Assembly: GCA_965237875.1 (NCBI GenBank)
Contig: CBDEGP010000002.1
Coordinates: forward strand, 1,612,001-1,676,000
DNA from: DAOUJI01 sp965237875
Lineage (GTDB): Bacteria > Chloroflexota > Dehalococcoidia > Lucifugimonadales > JAGWBF01
Length of the DNA stretch: 64,000 nt
Direction of reading: 5' to 3'
The notes beneath the pieces were generated by a model. It ran no database searches and was not told the DNA's origin. It saw nothing but the letters and a program-made list of their open reading frames with translations. A program made the position numbers and the translations under genes. The first letter of the stretch is position 1; each line of letters starts with the position of its first letter. Shown here one piece after another: positions 8,080 to 15,761 of the stretch.

Positions 8080-8778
8080 TTGGAACTGGCAGCCCTTTAC
8101 GTCTACGCTCTTCTCGTGGGTTCCGTTCCCACCGCTTATATAATCGGACGTGCGGTCAGAGGGATTGACATCCGCACGTTCGGCAGCGGCAACATTGGCG
8201 GGTCCAACCTTTTCGAGACCGTGGGCGGCCGCTGGTTGGTCCCCCTGGGACTCTTCGAGCTCTTCGCAAAGGGCGGTTCTTCCCTGTGGATCGGCATGTA
8301 CGTGCTGGACCTGGACCGTTCGTCCATTCTATTAACGGGGTTGCCCCTTGCCGCCATCGCCGGCAACAACTGGTCCCTCTACCTGAAGTTCACGGGAGGC
8401 AGGGGCATCGCAGTGGCCCTGGGAGCCCTGTTTGTCCTCGGGCTTAACGAATGGTGCCAGCTGCTGATTCTCTTCTCAGGAATCGGACTGGCCGGGTGGT
8501 TCATTTTCAGAAGCTCGGGAGTCTGGGTGTACATTTCCCTGCTGCTGCTTCCTGTATGGAGCATCATACTGGGAGAGCCTCTTGCCGTTACATGGTTCTG
8601 TGTGGGACTATTAGGCTTGGTGACGCTGAAGCGCCTGACCTCCAACTGGAACCCCCCACCCCACGGGACGCCTCGCAGTCACGTTTATTTCAACAGGTTG
8701 TTCAGGGATAGGGACTTGGCCCGGCGGGAGGACTGGCTGGAGCGGCGCCCGTCGGACCGGAGACAGGAGCAGCCTTGA
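8080..8778 (+). CDS. plsY: Glycerol-3-phosphate acyltransferase PlsY
   Basis: Integral membrane enzyme that transfers the acyl group from acyl-phosphate to sn-1 of glycerol-3-phosphate, the first step of phospholipid synthesis. Three PlsY motifs are visible: GSVPTAYIIGRAVRG then FGSGNIGGSNLFETVG (typical SGNPGATN); FAKGG; and AIAGNNWSLYLKFTGGRGIA (typical GHNWSIFLRFKGGKG). About five hydrophobic helices follow the family layout; 232 residues is slightly long, with a charged C-terminal tail. TTG start. The stop overlaps the TTG of the next gene (TTGA). The GNIGGSN variant is unusual but conservative. Confidence 0.92.
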   Translation: MELAALYVYALLVGSVPTAYIIGRAVRGIDIRTFGSGNIGGSNLFETVGGRWLVPLGLFELFAKGGSSLWIGMYVLDLDRSSILLTGLPLAAIAGNNWSLYLKFTGGRGIAVALGALFVLGLNEWCQLLILFSGIGLAGWFIFRSSGVWVYISLLLLPVWSIILGEPLAVTWFCVGLLGLVTLKRLTSNWNPPPHGTPRSHVYFNRLFRDRDLARREDWLERRPSDRRQEQP

Positions 8779-9323
8779 CGGACTATCAGCCCCAGGAACA
8801 CTTTCCGCATGAGCAGGAAGGCGGCGGCGCCGCCGGACTGGCCCGGTGCGCCCGGCACCCTACCATAGAAACCGGGCTTGCGTGCGGCCGGTGCGCGACC
8901 TATATATGCCCCCGGTGCATGATTCCCACTCCGGTGGGGGCCCGCTGCCCCGATTGCGCCAGGGTCACCAGGCTGCCCACCTACGACGTTCAACCCTCTT
9001 TCGCCACTAGAGCCTCAATGGCGGGGCTTATCACCGGCGTTGTCGTGGGATTCATCTGGTGGTTTATTCTGAACAACCTGGGTGGTGTGCCCTTTCTCCC
9101 CTGGCTGGTGTCCGTCGCGGCAGGGTATGTCATAGGGGAGGCGATCAGCCGGTCCACGAACCGGAAGCGCGGCCAAACTCTAGCCCTAATCGCCGGCATC
9201 AGCGTAGGAGCGGCAGTGATCGTACTCTTGCTGATGCTTAAGCCCAGTTCAGCCCAAGCCTGGCTTTACGCTCTGATCTATGCCGGCATAGCCGGATATG
9301 TGGCCGTGAACCGCGTCCGCTAG
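8775..9323 (+). CDS. B-box-like zinc-finger membrane protein
   Basis: 182 residues. The N-terminal part (about 22-62) carries a double zinc-binding pattern: CxxHP, then CxxC, CxxC and CxxC (CARHPTIETGLACGRC, CPRCM, PVGARCPDC), as in the zinc-finger heads often attached to rhomboid or small membrane domains. About four hydrophobic segments follow (about 80-182). Start TTG 8775 overlaps the plsY stop by 4 bases, indicating translational coupling. No catalytic motif is seen, and no rhomboid serine. The function is unknown; a scaffold or regulator at the membrane is possible. Confidence 0.82.
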   Translation: MTDYQPQEHFPHEQEGGGAAGLARCARHPTIETGLACGRCATYICPRCMIPTPVGARCPDCARVTRLPTYDVQPSFATRASMAGLITGVVVGFIWWFILNNLGGVPFLPWLVSVAAGYVIGEAISRSTNRKRGQTLALIAGISVGAAVIVLLLMLKPSSAQAWLYALIYAGIAGYVAVNRVR

Positions 9324-9336
9324 CCGCCTGGGCGCC

Positions 9337-10383
9337 CTAGAGCTTTCCCGCTCCATTCAGCTGCTGGTCGCTGACTGCGACAGGCTCGAGCCCCAGGGGT
9401 TTATCATCTCCACGGACCAGGGCTTCGATCTGATCAGCCACCTGAAGGTTCTGCTCCAGGAATTCCTTGGAGTTCTCGCGGCCCTGCCCCAGCCTCACGT
9501 CGCCAAAGGAGTAGAAGGCCCCTGCTTTCTTGATTATGTCTTTGGTCACTCCCAGGTCCAGCAGGTCGCCCATCTTGCTGATGCCCTGGTTGAACATGAT
9601 GTCGAACTCGGCCGTCCGGAAGGGCGGGGCAACCTTGTTCTTGACGATGCGCGCACGCACCCTGCTGCCCACCACTTCAGTCCCCTGCTTGATGGACTCG
9701 CTCCGCCTCAGGTCTATGCGCACGGAGCTGTAGAACTTCAACGCCCGTCCCCCGGGGGTCACCTCGGGACTGCCGTAAATCACCCCCACCTTCTCACGAA
9801 GCTGGTTGATGAACACCACCGCCGTCTTGGAGTGGTGTATGGCTGCGGTCAGCTTCCTCAGCGCCTGGGACATGAGCCTGGCCTGCAGCCCCACGTGGGT
9901 GTCTCCCATGTCCCCTTCCAGCTCCGACTTGGGCACCAGGGCCGCCACGCTGTCCACGATAACCGCGTCAACAGCGCCGCTGCGCACCAGGTACTCCGTG
10001 ATCTCCAGGGCCTGCTCGGCGCTGTCGGGCTGGGCAATGAGGAGGTCTTCAATCATCACGCCGCAGTTGGCTGCATAGGACGGGTCCAGGGCGTGCTCCA
10101 CGTCGATGTAGGCGGCAGTCCCGCCCATTGCCTGGGTTGAAGCCATGATGTGCAGGGCCAGGGTTGACTTGCCTGCAGATTCAGTCCCGAATATCTCCGA
10201 CACCCTGCCCTTGGGAATTCCGCCCACTCCCAACGCCACATCCAGGGACAAGCAACCCGTGGAAATCACCTCGGTGGCCAGCTTGTCGCCCGCCGCTCCC
10301 AGACGCATGATGGAGCCTTTGCCGTACTGGCGCTCGATCTGTGCTATGGCGATGTCCAGGGATTTCTCTCGCTCGGTTGTCAT
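9337..10383 (-). CDS. recA: Recombinase RecA
   Basis: ATP-dependent strand-exchange protein and SOS co-protease. 348 residues, normal length. Walker A is GTESAGKST (66-74), a slight variant of GPESSGKT; other RecA signatures include YIDVEHALDPSYA, VIVDSVAALVPKSELEGDMGD and INQLREKVGVIYGSPEVTPGGRALKFY. ATG start with GGAAAGGCGGG upstream. The gene ends 13 bases from the convergent membrane-protein gene. No recX, and no LexA box that I can recognise, lies next to it. Confidence 0.98.
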   Translation of the reverse strand: MTTEREKSLDIAIAQIERQYGKGSIMRLGAAGDKLATEVISTGCLSLDVALGVGGIPKGRVSEIFGTESAGKSTLALHIMASTQAMGGTAAYIDVEHALDPSYAANCGVMIEDLLIAQPDSAEQALEITEYLVRSGAVDAVIVDSVAALVPKSELEGDMGDTHVGLQARLMSQALRKLTAAIHHSKTAVVFINQLREKVGVIYGSPEVTPGGRALKFYSSVRIDLRRSESIKQGTEVVGSRVRARIVKNKVAPPFRTAEFDIMFNQGISKMGDLLDLGVTKDIIKKAGAFYSFGDVRLGQGRENSKEFLEQNLQVADQIEALVRGDDKPLGLEPVAVSDQQLNGAGKL

Positions 10384-10416
10384 CGTTCATCCCGCCTTTC
10401 CGCACTATTCGGGCCT

Positions 10417-10422
10417 ATTATA
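10417..10422 (-). promoter_or_regulatory. -10 box upstream of recA
   Basis: On the minus strand 10422-10417 reads TATAAT, about 35 bases before the recA ATG. The -35 region (GCGGAA at 17 bases) is poor. I looked for Gram-positive-type GAAC-N4-GTTC or E. coli-type LexA sites and did not find one. Confidence 0.45.
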
Positions 10423-10485
10423 CAGAACTCCTCCCGCCATTCCGCCACCCCCTGATGTCAGTCGCCTCTGTTCTCCCCCGTTTTC

Positions 10486-11463
10486 CTATACAAGGTCCAC
10501 CGGCGCTCCCTTGGCCGCAGATTCGTAAGCGCTCAGCGCCACCCGCAGGTCGCGAGTCCCGTCCTCACCGGAAAAGCCGGGTTCCCGGTCTTCGCGGATG
10601 CAGTCGGCAAACTCGGTGAACATATCCCGCCAGCCCATGTCCGCCGCCTCGAACTGGAACACAGTGACCCCCACGGAGTCCTCCAACGTGACCCTCCCTT
10701 GGAGTATGTCGACGCTGATGCGGCCCTTGGAGCCCGTGATGCTGATCTCCGACTTCCTGGGACTGACCAGATTGCCGGTGGAGAAGTTTATGAATCCTGT
10801 CGCTCCGTCCGCAAGGTCAACCGTGACAGCCATTCCGTCCTCTCCCTCCATATCCGGGGACACGCTGGGAAGAACTCTGGCGTAGACCCGGGACGGCATC
10901 CCCGACAGGTGGACCAGGTTGTCCACCGCATGAATGCCGCCGTCGATGAAGACCCCTCCGCCAGTCTTCTCCAGGCTGTTCCGCCAGTCGTCGGCCAGTT
11001 GCTCCTCCTCTACCAGCGCCTGGATGATTCTGGTCCGGCCGACAGCTCCGCTGTCCAACAGCTCCTTGCATTTTCTCACCGCCGGAATGAACCGGGCGTT
11101 CTCCGCCACCATCAGCTTCACCCGGGCTTCCCTGGCGGCGGCGCACATGGCCTCGGCCTCCTCTACGGTCCGGGCGATGGGCTTCTCCATGAGGATATGC
11201 TTGGAGCGGCGGGCGGCCAACAGCGCGTGGACCTTGTGCAAATGATGGGGAGTGACGAAATACATGGCCTCCACGCGGGCGTCAGCCGCCGCGTCCTCGT
11301 AGCTGCCGAAGGAAGCCACCCCACGGAACCGATCGCAATAGTACCTCGCCCTGTCCGGGTCCCTTGACGCGTAGAACAGGTCCAACCCCTCCATCCCCTG
11401 GATGGCCCTGGAGACGGTGTAGGCGTATTTGCCGCACCCTGCAATGCACAATCCAAACGCCAT
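10486..11463 (-). CDS. Gfo/Idh/MocA family oxidoreductase
   Basis: NAD(P)-dependent sugar or cyclitol dehydrogenase family. The Rossmann start is LCIAGCGKYA (GxGxxA-like), followed by YFVTPHHLHKVHALLAA, the EKPIA motif (near residue 95) whose Lys is catalytic, and the DGGIHAVDNLVH helix with the family's conserved Asp and His. 325 residues, normal. I chose ATG 11463, behind GGAAGGAG; a GTG 18 bases upstream is less likely. It is transcribed away from the Asp23 genes and is not in an obvious operon. The substrate cannot be predicted. Confidence 0.88.
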   Translation of the reverse strand: MAFGLCIAGCGKYAYTVSRAIQGMEGLDLFYASRDPDRARYYCDRFRGVASFGSYEDAAADARVEAMYFVTPHHLHKVHALLAARRSKHILMEKPIARTVEEAEAMCAAAREARVKLMVAENARFIPAVRKCKELLDSGAVGRTRIIQALVEEEQLADDWRNSLEKTGGGVFIDGGIHAVDNLVHLSGMPSRVYARVLPSVSPDMEGEDGMAVTVDLADGATGFINFSTGNLVSPRKSEISITGSKGRISVDILQGRVTLEDSVGVTVFQFEAADMGWRDMFTEFADCIREDREPGFSGEDGTRDLRVALSAYESAAKGAPVDLV

Positions 11464-11520
11464 GAAACTCCTTCCACCCACAACTCCCGTCCTTGTTCTC
11501 CAACCCTTCGGTCCGGGGGC

Positions 11521-11550
11521 TTGTATTTGTATTATAATATGGTGTATTAT
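11521..11550 (+). promoter_or_regulatory. AT-rich promoter region upstream of the Asp23 pair
   Basis: A sharp AT-rich patch in a GC-rich genome. It contains a perfect TATAAT (11533-11538) and a second alignment, TTGTAT (11521) with 18 bases to TATTAT (11545-11550). It is the only promoter-like sequence before the Asp23 genes. Confidence 0.5.
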
Positions 11551-11573
11551 ATAAACATAGGAGAGCAGAGAGG

Positions 11574-11684
11574 ATGACAGCAGTGAACGGCATATTCCAT
11601 AACATTGGGAATGGGGCCAAACCGGCCGGAGCCGTCCCGTGTCACCCCATTATAGTTTCGGTCAATGTTCATCAGTTGCGGTGA
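11574..11684 (+). CDS. Possible 36-residue leader ORF
   Basis: Between the AT-rich promoter and the first Asp23 gene is a short open frame, ATG 11574 to TGA 11682-11684, with AGGAG about 10 bases upstream. The peptide MTAVNGIFHNIGNG... has no recognised domain. It could be a leader peptide or simply chance; there is no second line of evidence. Confidence 0.25.
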   Translation: MTAVNGIFHNIGNGAKPAGAVPCHPIIVSVNVHQLR

Positions 11685-11739
11685 GTTTATGACAAACCCC
11701 AACATTGAACAAACATTAAATCCGACAGGAGGAACTGAC

Positions 11740-12231
11740 ATGACCGCGAACCAAAGGACCCAACAAACCGTAGAGCCCGGGAAGTCGATGCCTATAATGA
11801 GCGCCTTGACGGTCAGAGACCTTGAGATGCTCCCCAAGATGGAAGAGATCAGCAAGATCACCAGCATTCCGGTGGCCGGTTCAACCAACATTTCAGAAGA
11901 AGTGATTGCGGCTGTGGCAAGCGTTGCCGCCAAGGAGGTTGACGGTGTCGCCGACGTGGGCGCCAGCTCCATAGGACGGGCGTTGACCGAACGGCTTTCC
12001 GGCGCCAACAGGAGAGCCAGAGGCGTCACCGTGGAGGCGGGGAGGAGAGAAGCGATTCTCGACCTCACCATAAGGGTCTACTACGGGACCAGCATCCCCA
12101 GCGTGGTGACCAATCTCAGGCAGAACGTAGCCGCCAAGGTCTTGAAGACCTGCGGCCTGATAACCAAAGAGATCAACGTGCGAGTGGCCGCCTTGGAGTT
12201 CAGCGACACCGTGCCGAGCCGGGTCCGATAG
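11740..12231 (+). CDS. Asp23/Gls24 family envelope stress protein (copy 1)
   Basis: Asp23/Gls24 proteins sit at the cytoplasmic face of the membrane in Gram-positive-type cells and respond to envelope or alkaline stress. The domain (about 45-150) shows ISEEVIAAVASVAAKEVDGVADVG, RGVTVEAGRREAILDLTIRVYYG, IPSVVTNLRQNVAAKVLKTCGLITKEINVRV. An extra N-terminal stretch of about 40 residues, Gln/Thr rich, precedes it. ATG 11740 has a perfect AGGAGG at 11727-11732, which decides the start over an upstream ATG. It is followed 51 bases later by a paralogue. Confidence 0.9.
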   Translation: MTANQRTQQTVEPGKSMPIMSALTVRDLEMLPKMEEISKITSIPVAGSTNISEEVIAAVASVAAKEVDGVADVGASSIGRALTERLSGANRRARGVTVEAGRREAILDLTIRVYYGTSIPSVVTNLRQNVAAKVLKTCGLITKEINVRVAALEFSDTVPSRVR

Positions 12232-12282
12232 CACCGGCTCCCCGCTGAAACCCAACAGAGTCACACTTAAGGAGTGAATGTC

Positions 12283-12714
12283 ATGGTACAAAGCATCATA
12301 GACCAGGAGATGGAGACCAGGATCGCCGAGCTGGACAGCATGTCCGAAATAACGGTGACCGGGGAGACCTCCATCGACGACGAAGTAATCGCGGCCATTG
12401 CCGGGGTCGCCGCCCTCGAGGTGGAAGGAATCGCCTCCCTGGGCTCCACCTCAATCCGAATGAACGTCGGCGAGATGCTCGGCGTGGTGGACCAACGCAC
12501 CAGGGGCGTGACGGTGGAAGCCGGGCGGCGTGAGGCCATATTGGACATTGAAATTCGTGTCCTATATGGCCACTCCATACCCGCCATCGTGATGAAGGCG
12601 AGGCAGAACGTAGCCCGTCGTTTGCTGGAATTCTGCGGTCTGGTGGCCAAGGAAATCAACGTACAAGTCGTGGGAATGGGATTCCCGGACCGCCAGTCGG
12701 GGCGGGTCGAATAA
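12283..12714 (+). CDS. Asp23/Gls24 family envelope stress protein (copy 2)
   Basis: Tandem paralogue of the preceding gene with the same core: IDDEVIAAIAGVAALEVEGIASLG, RGVTVEAGRREAILDIEIRVLYGHSIPAIV, KEINVQVVGM. 143 residues, lacking the longer N-terminal extension. ATG 12283 follows AAGGAG at 12269. The pair is probably one transcript ending at the hairpin at 12747. The two may form hetero-oligomers, as Asp23 and its membrane anchor AmaP do, but no AmaP-like anchor with membrane helices is seen here. Confidence 0.9.
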   Translation: MVQSIIDQEMETRIAELDSMSEITVTGETSIDDEVIAAIAGVAALEVEGIASLGSTSIRMNVGEMLGVVDQRTRGVTVEAGRREAILDIEIRVLYGHSIPAIVMKARQNVARRLLEFCGLVAKEINVQVVGMGFPDRQSGRVE

Positions 12715-12746
12715 CCCCGCCGCCGCTGCGCGTTCCGACAAGGTTG

Positions 12747-12780
12747 ATGGCGCCGGTGTCCGCACCGGCGCCATTTCATT
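12747..12780 (+). terminator. Intrinsic terminator after the Asp23 pair
   Basis: A 12-bp perfect stem (12747-12758 with 12763-12774), loop TCCG, followed by TTTCATT. Classical GC-rich hairpin with a short T tract. Confidence 0.75.
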
Positions 12781-12798
12781 GCGCCCAAATTCGCATTG

Positions 12799-12827
12799 TT
12801 GACACCAAAGAGGCCGGTTCCTACAAT
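12799..12827 (+). promoter_or_regulatory. Strong promoter for the LLM oxidoreductase gene
   Basis: TTGACA (12799-12804), a 17-base spacer, then TACAAT (12822-12827): 6/6 and 5/6 matches. It predicts a start near 12834 and a leader of about 31 bases. Confidence 0.75.
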
Positions 12828-12864
12828 TGGGCCAAGCCACCCTCTTTCGTATAGGAGCCTCCCC

Positions 12865-14058
12865 ATGATCAACAATTTCGACAGCCTCTACGCCGGCCAC
12901 GTGGACATGGACGACATCGGCTACGCCGGCACCGCCGTGAACGACCGCCGGTTCTCCAATGACCACCTCTTGACGGCCTTCGACAAGGCCGAAGCCATAG
13001 CCCAGACGCTGGACCGCAACGGCTACCGCACGTTCTGGATGGCCGAGCATCATTTCCAACCCGAGGGCTACGAGTGCATCCCCAACCTGCTCATGCTGGC
13101 CATCCACCTGGCCCACGTAACCGACCACATCCGCATCGGGTGCGGCTTCAACATCGCCCCCATGTGGCACCCACTGAGGCTGGCCGAGGACTTTGCAACC
13201 GCAGACTATTTGACCAACGGCAGGGTCACGTTCGGAGTGGGCCGCGGCTACCACACGAGAGAGGTGGAAACCTTCGGCGCCCCCCTCAGGGACCAGCCCG
13301 GAAACAGGGACCTCTTCGAGGAGCAGGTGGAGATTATCTTCAAAGCCTTCAACGAGGAGTCCTTCTCTCACAGGGGCAAGTATTACGAGATACCCCCGCC
13401 AGTCACCCCCTACCGAGGGTACACGTTGGACAAGATAACCGTGGTCCCCAGACCCAAGACCCTTCCGGTGGAGACCTGGCAGCCCATACAGAGCGCCAGC
13501 CGCCGCGCCTTGGACTTCATGGCCAAGCACGGAATAAAGGGCATCATCGGCGGAGGGGTGGCCGAGGGAGGAGCCGTAAGCCAGGTGGTGGAGTCATGGA
13601 GGGACGCTCTCGTGCGCGCCGGACGCACTGACGCCAAGCTGGGCGAGGACCTGGCCATCGGATACCAGTTCTACTTGGACGACTCCAGGGAAACGGCCAT
13701 TGAACAGGGCCGTAAGCTGTACCAGGAGAACCTGAAGATGTTCGGCCCTCTGCGCCTGGTGAAAAGCTTGTCCGACGAGCAGATCGACATCATGTCAGAC
13801 CCCAAACGGGCCCCTACGGCGGGCCTTCCGGACATCGAAGGCGCGGTCAAGGGAGGAGGGTTCCTCGCCGGAACTCCCGAAGACCTGGTGGATACATTGA
13901 AGGCTGTCGAAGGCGCGTACCCGGGCCTTGAAACGGTGATGGTGGGCCAGCCCGTGGGCGCCACTCAGCAGATGATCGTCGAACAGCTGCAGAGATTCGC
14001 AGCCCAGGTGATGCCCAAGTTTGCAGGGAGTGTGCCAGCCCCAGCCGCAGCCGATTAA
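12865..14058 (+). CDS. LLM-class flavin-dependent oxidoreductase
   Basis: Luciferase-like monooxygenase family, using FMN or F420. 397 residues from ATG 12865, which has TAGGAG 7 bases upstream. Family marks: FWMAEHHFQPEGYECIPN (about 50), IRIGCGFNIAPMWHPLRLAEDFATADYLTNGRVTFGVGRGYH (about 88-130), and a C-terminal LAGTPEDLVDTL with VGQPVG. A large insert (about 150-230) is longer than in small F420 members. It is monocistronic: own promoter before and a 22-bp terminator after. The substrate is unknown; such genes are strongly expanded in SAR202 Chloroflexota, where oxidation of recalcitrant organics has been proposed. Confidence 0.9.
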   Translation: MINNFDSLYAGHVDMDDIGYAGTAVNDRRFSNDHLLTAFDKAEAIAQTLDRNGYRTFWMAEHHFQPEGYECIPNLLMLAIHLAHVTDHIRIGCGFNIAPMWHPLRLAEDFATADYLTNGRVTFGVGRGYHTREVETFGAPLRDQPGNRDLFEEQVEIIFKAFNEESFSHRGKYYEIPPPVTPYRGYTLDKITVVPRPKTLPVETWQPIQSASRRALDFMAKHGIKGIIGGGVAEGGAVSQVVESWRDALVRAGRTDAKLGEDLAIGYQFYLDDSRETAIEQGRKLYQENLKMFGPLRLVKSLSDEQIDIMSDPKRAPTAGLPDIEGAVKGGGFLAGTPEDLVDTLKAVEGAYPGLETVMVGQPVGATQQMIVEQLQRFAAQVMPKFAGSVPAPAAAD

Positions 14059-14075
14059 CCGCCGACTCCCGACCC

Positions 14076-14127
14076 GGACATAAAAGGACCCAGGCCCTCT
14101 GATACGGGCCTGGGTCCTTTTATGTCC
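14076..14127. terminator. Strong bidirectional terminator
   Basis: A perfect 22-bp inverted repeat (14076-14097 with 14106-14127) around an 8-base loop. The arms contain A4 and T4 runs beside GGACCC/GGGTCC, so it can work in both directions. Confidence 0.85.
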
Positions 14128-14135
14128 ATCGCTCA

Positions 14136-14164
14136 TTGCGAATATTCAATATCGTTAATATAAT
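14136..14164 (+). promoter_or_regulatory. Promoter for the CMD-family gene
   Basis: TTGCGA (14136-14141), 17-base spacer, then a perfect TATAAT (14159-14164) in an AT-rich patch. A small stem CTAGCC/GGCTAG (14175-14191) follows at the predicted 5' end. Confidence 0.6.
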
Positions 14165-14217
14165 ATAAATATCCCTAGCCTTGGCGGCTAGACGACGTTC
14201 TTGGCGAGAACACCCCC

Positions 14218-14286
14218 CGTTCGCGGTGAGACCACCCCCCACGTTCGCGGTGAGTCCACGTCACGTTCGCGGTGAGCTTGTCGAAC
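14218..14286 (+). repeat. Three copies of the GTTCGCGGTGAG repeat
   Basis: CGTTCGCGGTGAG occurs at 14218-14230, 14242-14254 and 14264-14276, spaced 22-24 bases; the last copy runs on as CTTGTCGAAC to 14286. The same unit forms a perfect inverted repeat at 62758-62811. These copies lie in the transcribed leader of the CMD gene. Confidence 0.8.
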
Positions 14287-14395
14287 CGTGCGCCGCGGCC
14301 CGCAAGACCCGAAGCAAGTCTTGGGCGCCTTGGGCAGAATGGGGTTTTATGTTATTTTTGACGGTGCAACCCATAGATTGGAGGCTAACCCCACA

Positions 14396-15199
14396 TTGAC
14401 AACTTCCGACGAACGTTTCCAAAAGGGCAAAGAGGTCCGTTCCCTTCTTGCGGGAGGCGCAGGCAGGTCCTTCGAGGGCTCCGTTCCTTCCGCCTACGAG
14501 CTGGCCCCTGACATGTATAAGATAACCACCGAGTTCCTGTATGGAACCATCTGGACCCGCGAGGGCCTGGGACCGAAATACAGGGCCATGATCACCCTGT
14601 CGGCCATGGCCGCCCAACGCACCGACACCCAGGTGAGGTCGGCTATCCGCGTTGGCCTGGACGTGGGAGTCGGCCCCGATGAAATCGTGGAAGTCCTGAT
14701 GATGGCCTCTTTCAACGCCGGCATCCCCGCCGGGCACCGCGGCCTGGCCATCGCCAAAGAGGTGTTTGAAGAGCGCGGGATTCAGTACAAAGCCACCGAG
14801 GTGTACGACAGCAGCATCTCGTTGGAAGACCGGTATCGCCTGGGGTTCGAACGCCACTCCGAGCTCATGCCCGACGTGTTCGGATACCATTCCACCGAAC
14901 CGACTCCTGAGGAAAAGGAATTGGACGACCTGATGACCGAATACTACTGGGGGGCAATTTGGACGCGCCCCGGCCTGGACATCAAGAGCAGGGCCATCTG
15001 CACTCTGGCGTCCACGGTTGCCCAGGGCCGGTACGACAACGTAATCCGCCGGACCATCGAGGGTTCCCTCAGAGTGGGCGTCACAAGGACCGAACTCATG
15101 GAGACCTTCATCCACCTTTCGCTCTACGTCGGAGTCATGCCGGCCAGGGCCGCCATGACCATCGCCAACTCCATTTTCCGATCGCCCGAATTCACCTAG
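14396..15199 (+). CDS. Carboxymuconolactone decarboxylase-like protein, two CMD domains
   Basis: AhpD/CMD fold protein with two repeats: YGTIWTREGLGPKYRAMITLSAMAAQ...VGVGPDEIVEVLMMASFNAGIPAG and YWGAIWTRPGLDIKSRAICTLASTVAQ...VGVTRTELMETFIHLSLYVGVMPA. The AhpD CxxC pair is absent from both, so it is more likely a decarboxylase, isomerase or hydrolase relative than a thiol peroxidase reductase. I place the start at TTG 14396 with GGAGG at 14380-14384; a GTG at 14288 would add residues encoded by repeat DNA. The neighbours do not reveal a pathway. Confidence 0.83.
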   Translation: MTTSDERFQKGKEVRSLLAGGAGRSFEGSVPSAYELAPDMYKITTEFLYGTIWTREGLGPKYRAMITLSAMAAQRTDTQVRSAIRVGLDVGVGPDEIVEVLMMASFNAGIPAGHRGLAIAKEVFEERGIQYKATEVYDSSISLEDRYRLGFERHSELMPDVFGYHSTEPTPEEKELDDLMTEYYWGAIWTRPGLDIKSRAICTLASTVAQGRYDNVIRRTIEGSLRVGVTRTELMETFIHLSLYVGVMPARAAMTIANSIFRSPEFT

Positions 15200-15244
15200 C
15201 CCGAAGACAACGCCGCTTTGGGCCTTACATTGAACTCCGGTGAG

Positions 15245-15275
15245 TTGACGGGCAGGCCCATCAAGCGAGTATAAT
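15245..15275 (+). promoter_or_regulatory. Promoter for the IscA-type gene
   Basis: TTGACG (15245-15250), 19-base spacer, perfect TATAAT (15270-15275). The spacer is longer than ideal, but both boxes are strong. Confidence 0.6.
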
Positions 15276-15310
15276 CAGACTAACGGCCCACGGACGACTA
15301 GGAGGCGGCA

Positions 15311-15667
15311 ATGACATCGGTTGCAGAAGACGGCACCCTCACCATCGGAATAACCGACAAGGCGTCCAAGATGCTCACGCGCTTCGCACAGAAAGAAGGG
15401 ATTGAAGACGATTTCTACGTGAAGGTGGGAGTCAAAGGCGGCGGCTGCTCGGGCCTGTTGTATACGTTGAGCATTGAGAAGGACCCCGACCCGGAAGTCA
15501 AGGTCGTGGACAACAACGGTGTCAGAGTCTTCATAGACAAGAAGAGCTATATCTACATTGCAGGGACCACGCTGGACTTTTCCGACGGTCTGAACGGCAA
15601 GGGGTTCGTTTTCGAAAACCCCAACGCAGCCAAGAGTTGCGGCTGCGGCAACTCTTTCGGAGTATAA
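15311..15667 (+). CDS. Iron-sulfur cluster carrier, IscA/ErpA/SufA family
   Basis: A-type carrier that delivers Fe-S clusters to apo-proteins. 118 residues. The three conserved cysteines are present: GGGCSGLLY (about residue 44) and SCGCGNSF at the C-terminus. ATG 15311 follows AGGAGG closely. It is followed by ygfZ, which also serves Fe-S enzymes, so the pair makes functional sense; siroheme reductase and the radical SAM enzymes in this window would be clients. Confidence 0.93.
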   Translation: MTSVAEDGTLTIGITDKASKMLTRFAQKEGIEDDFYVKVGVKGGGCSGLLYTLSIEKDPDPEVKVVDNNGVRVFIDKKSYIYIAGTTLDFSDGLNGKGFVFENPNAAKSCGCGNSFGV

Positions 15668-15717
15668 CCGGCGGCGTCCAACCGGCGGCGTCCGGCCTGC
15701 GTCAACCAAGAACACAC

Positions 15718-15747
15718 GATGCGCCGCCTGAAATATGGCGGCGCATC
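15718..15747 (+). terminator. Hairpin between the IscA gene and ygfZ
   Basis: An 11-bp perfect stem (15718-15728 with 15737-15747) and an 8-base loop, with no T tract. Just before it, a 14-base unit, AACCGGCGGCGTCC, is repeated in tandem near 15666-15692. It may attenuate read-through into ygfZ. Confidence 0.45.
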
Positions 15748-15761
15748 CCATTGAAGGCCAC

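Noticed and set aside
10384..10485. LexA/SOS box before recA
   Set aside because: No GAAC-N4-GTTC or CTG-N10-CAG site could be found in the gap.
12562..13530. Long minus-strand open frame across the Asp23/LLM boundary
   Set aside because: It is antisense to two recognised genes and crosses a terminator and promoter; composition is that of a shadow frame.
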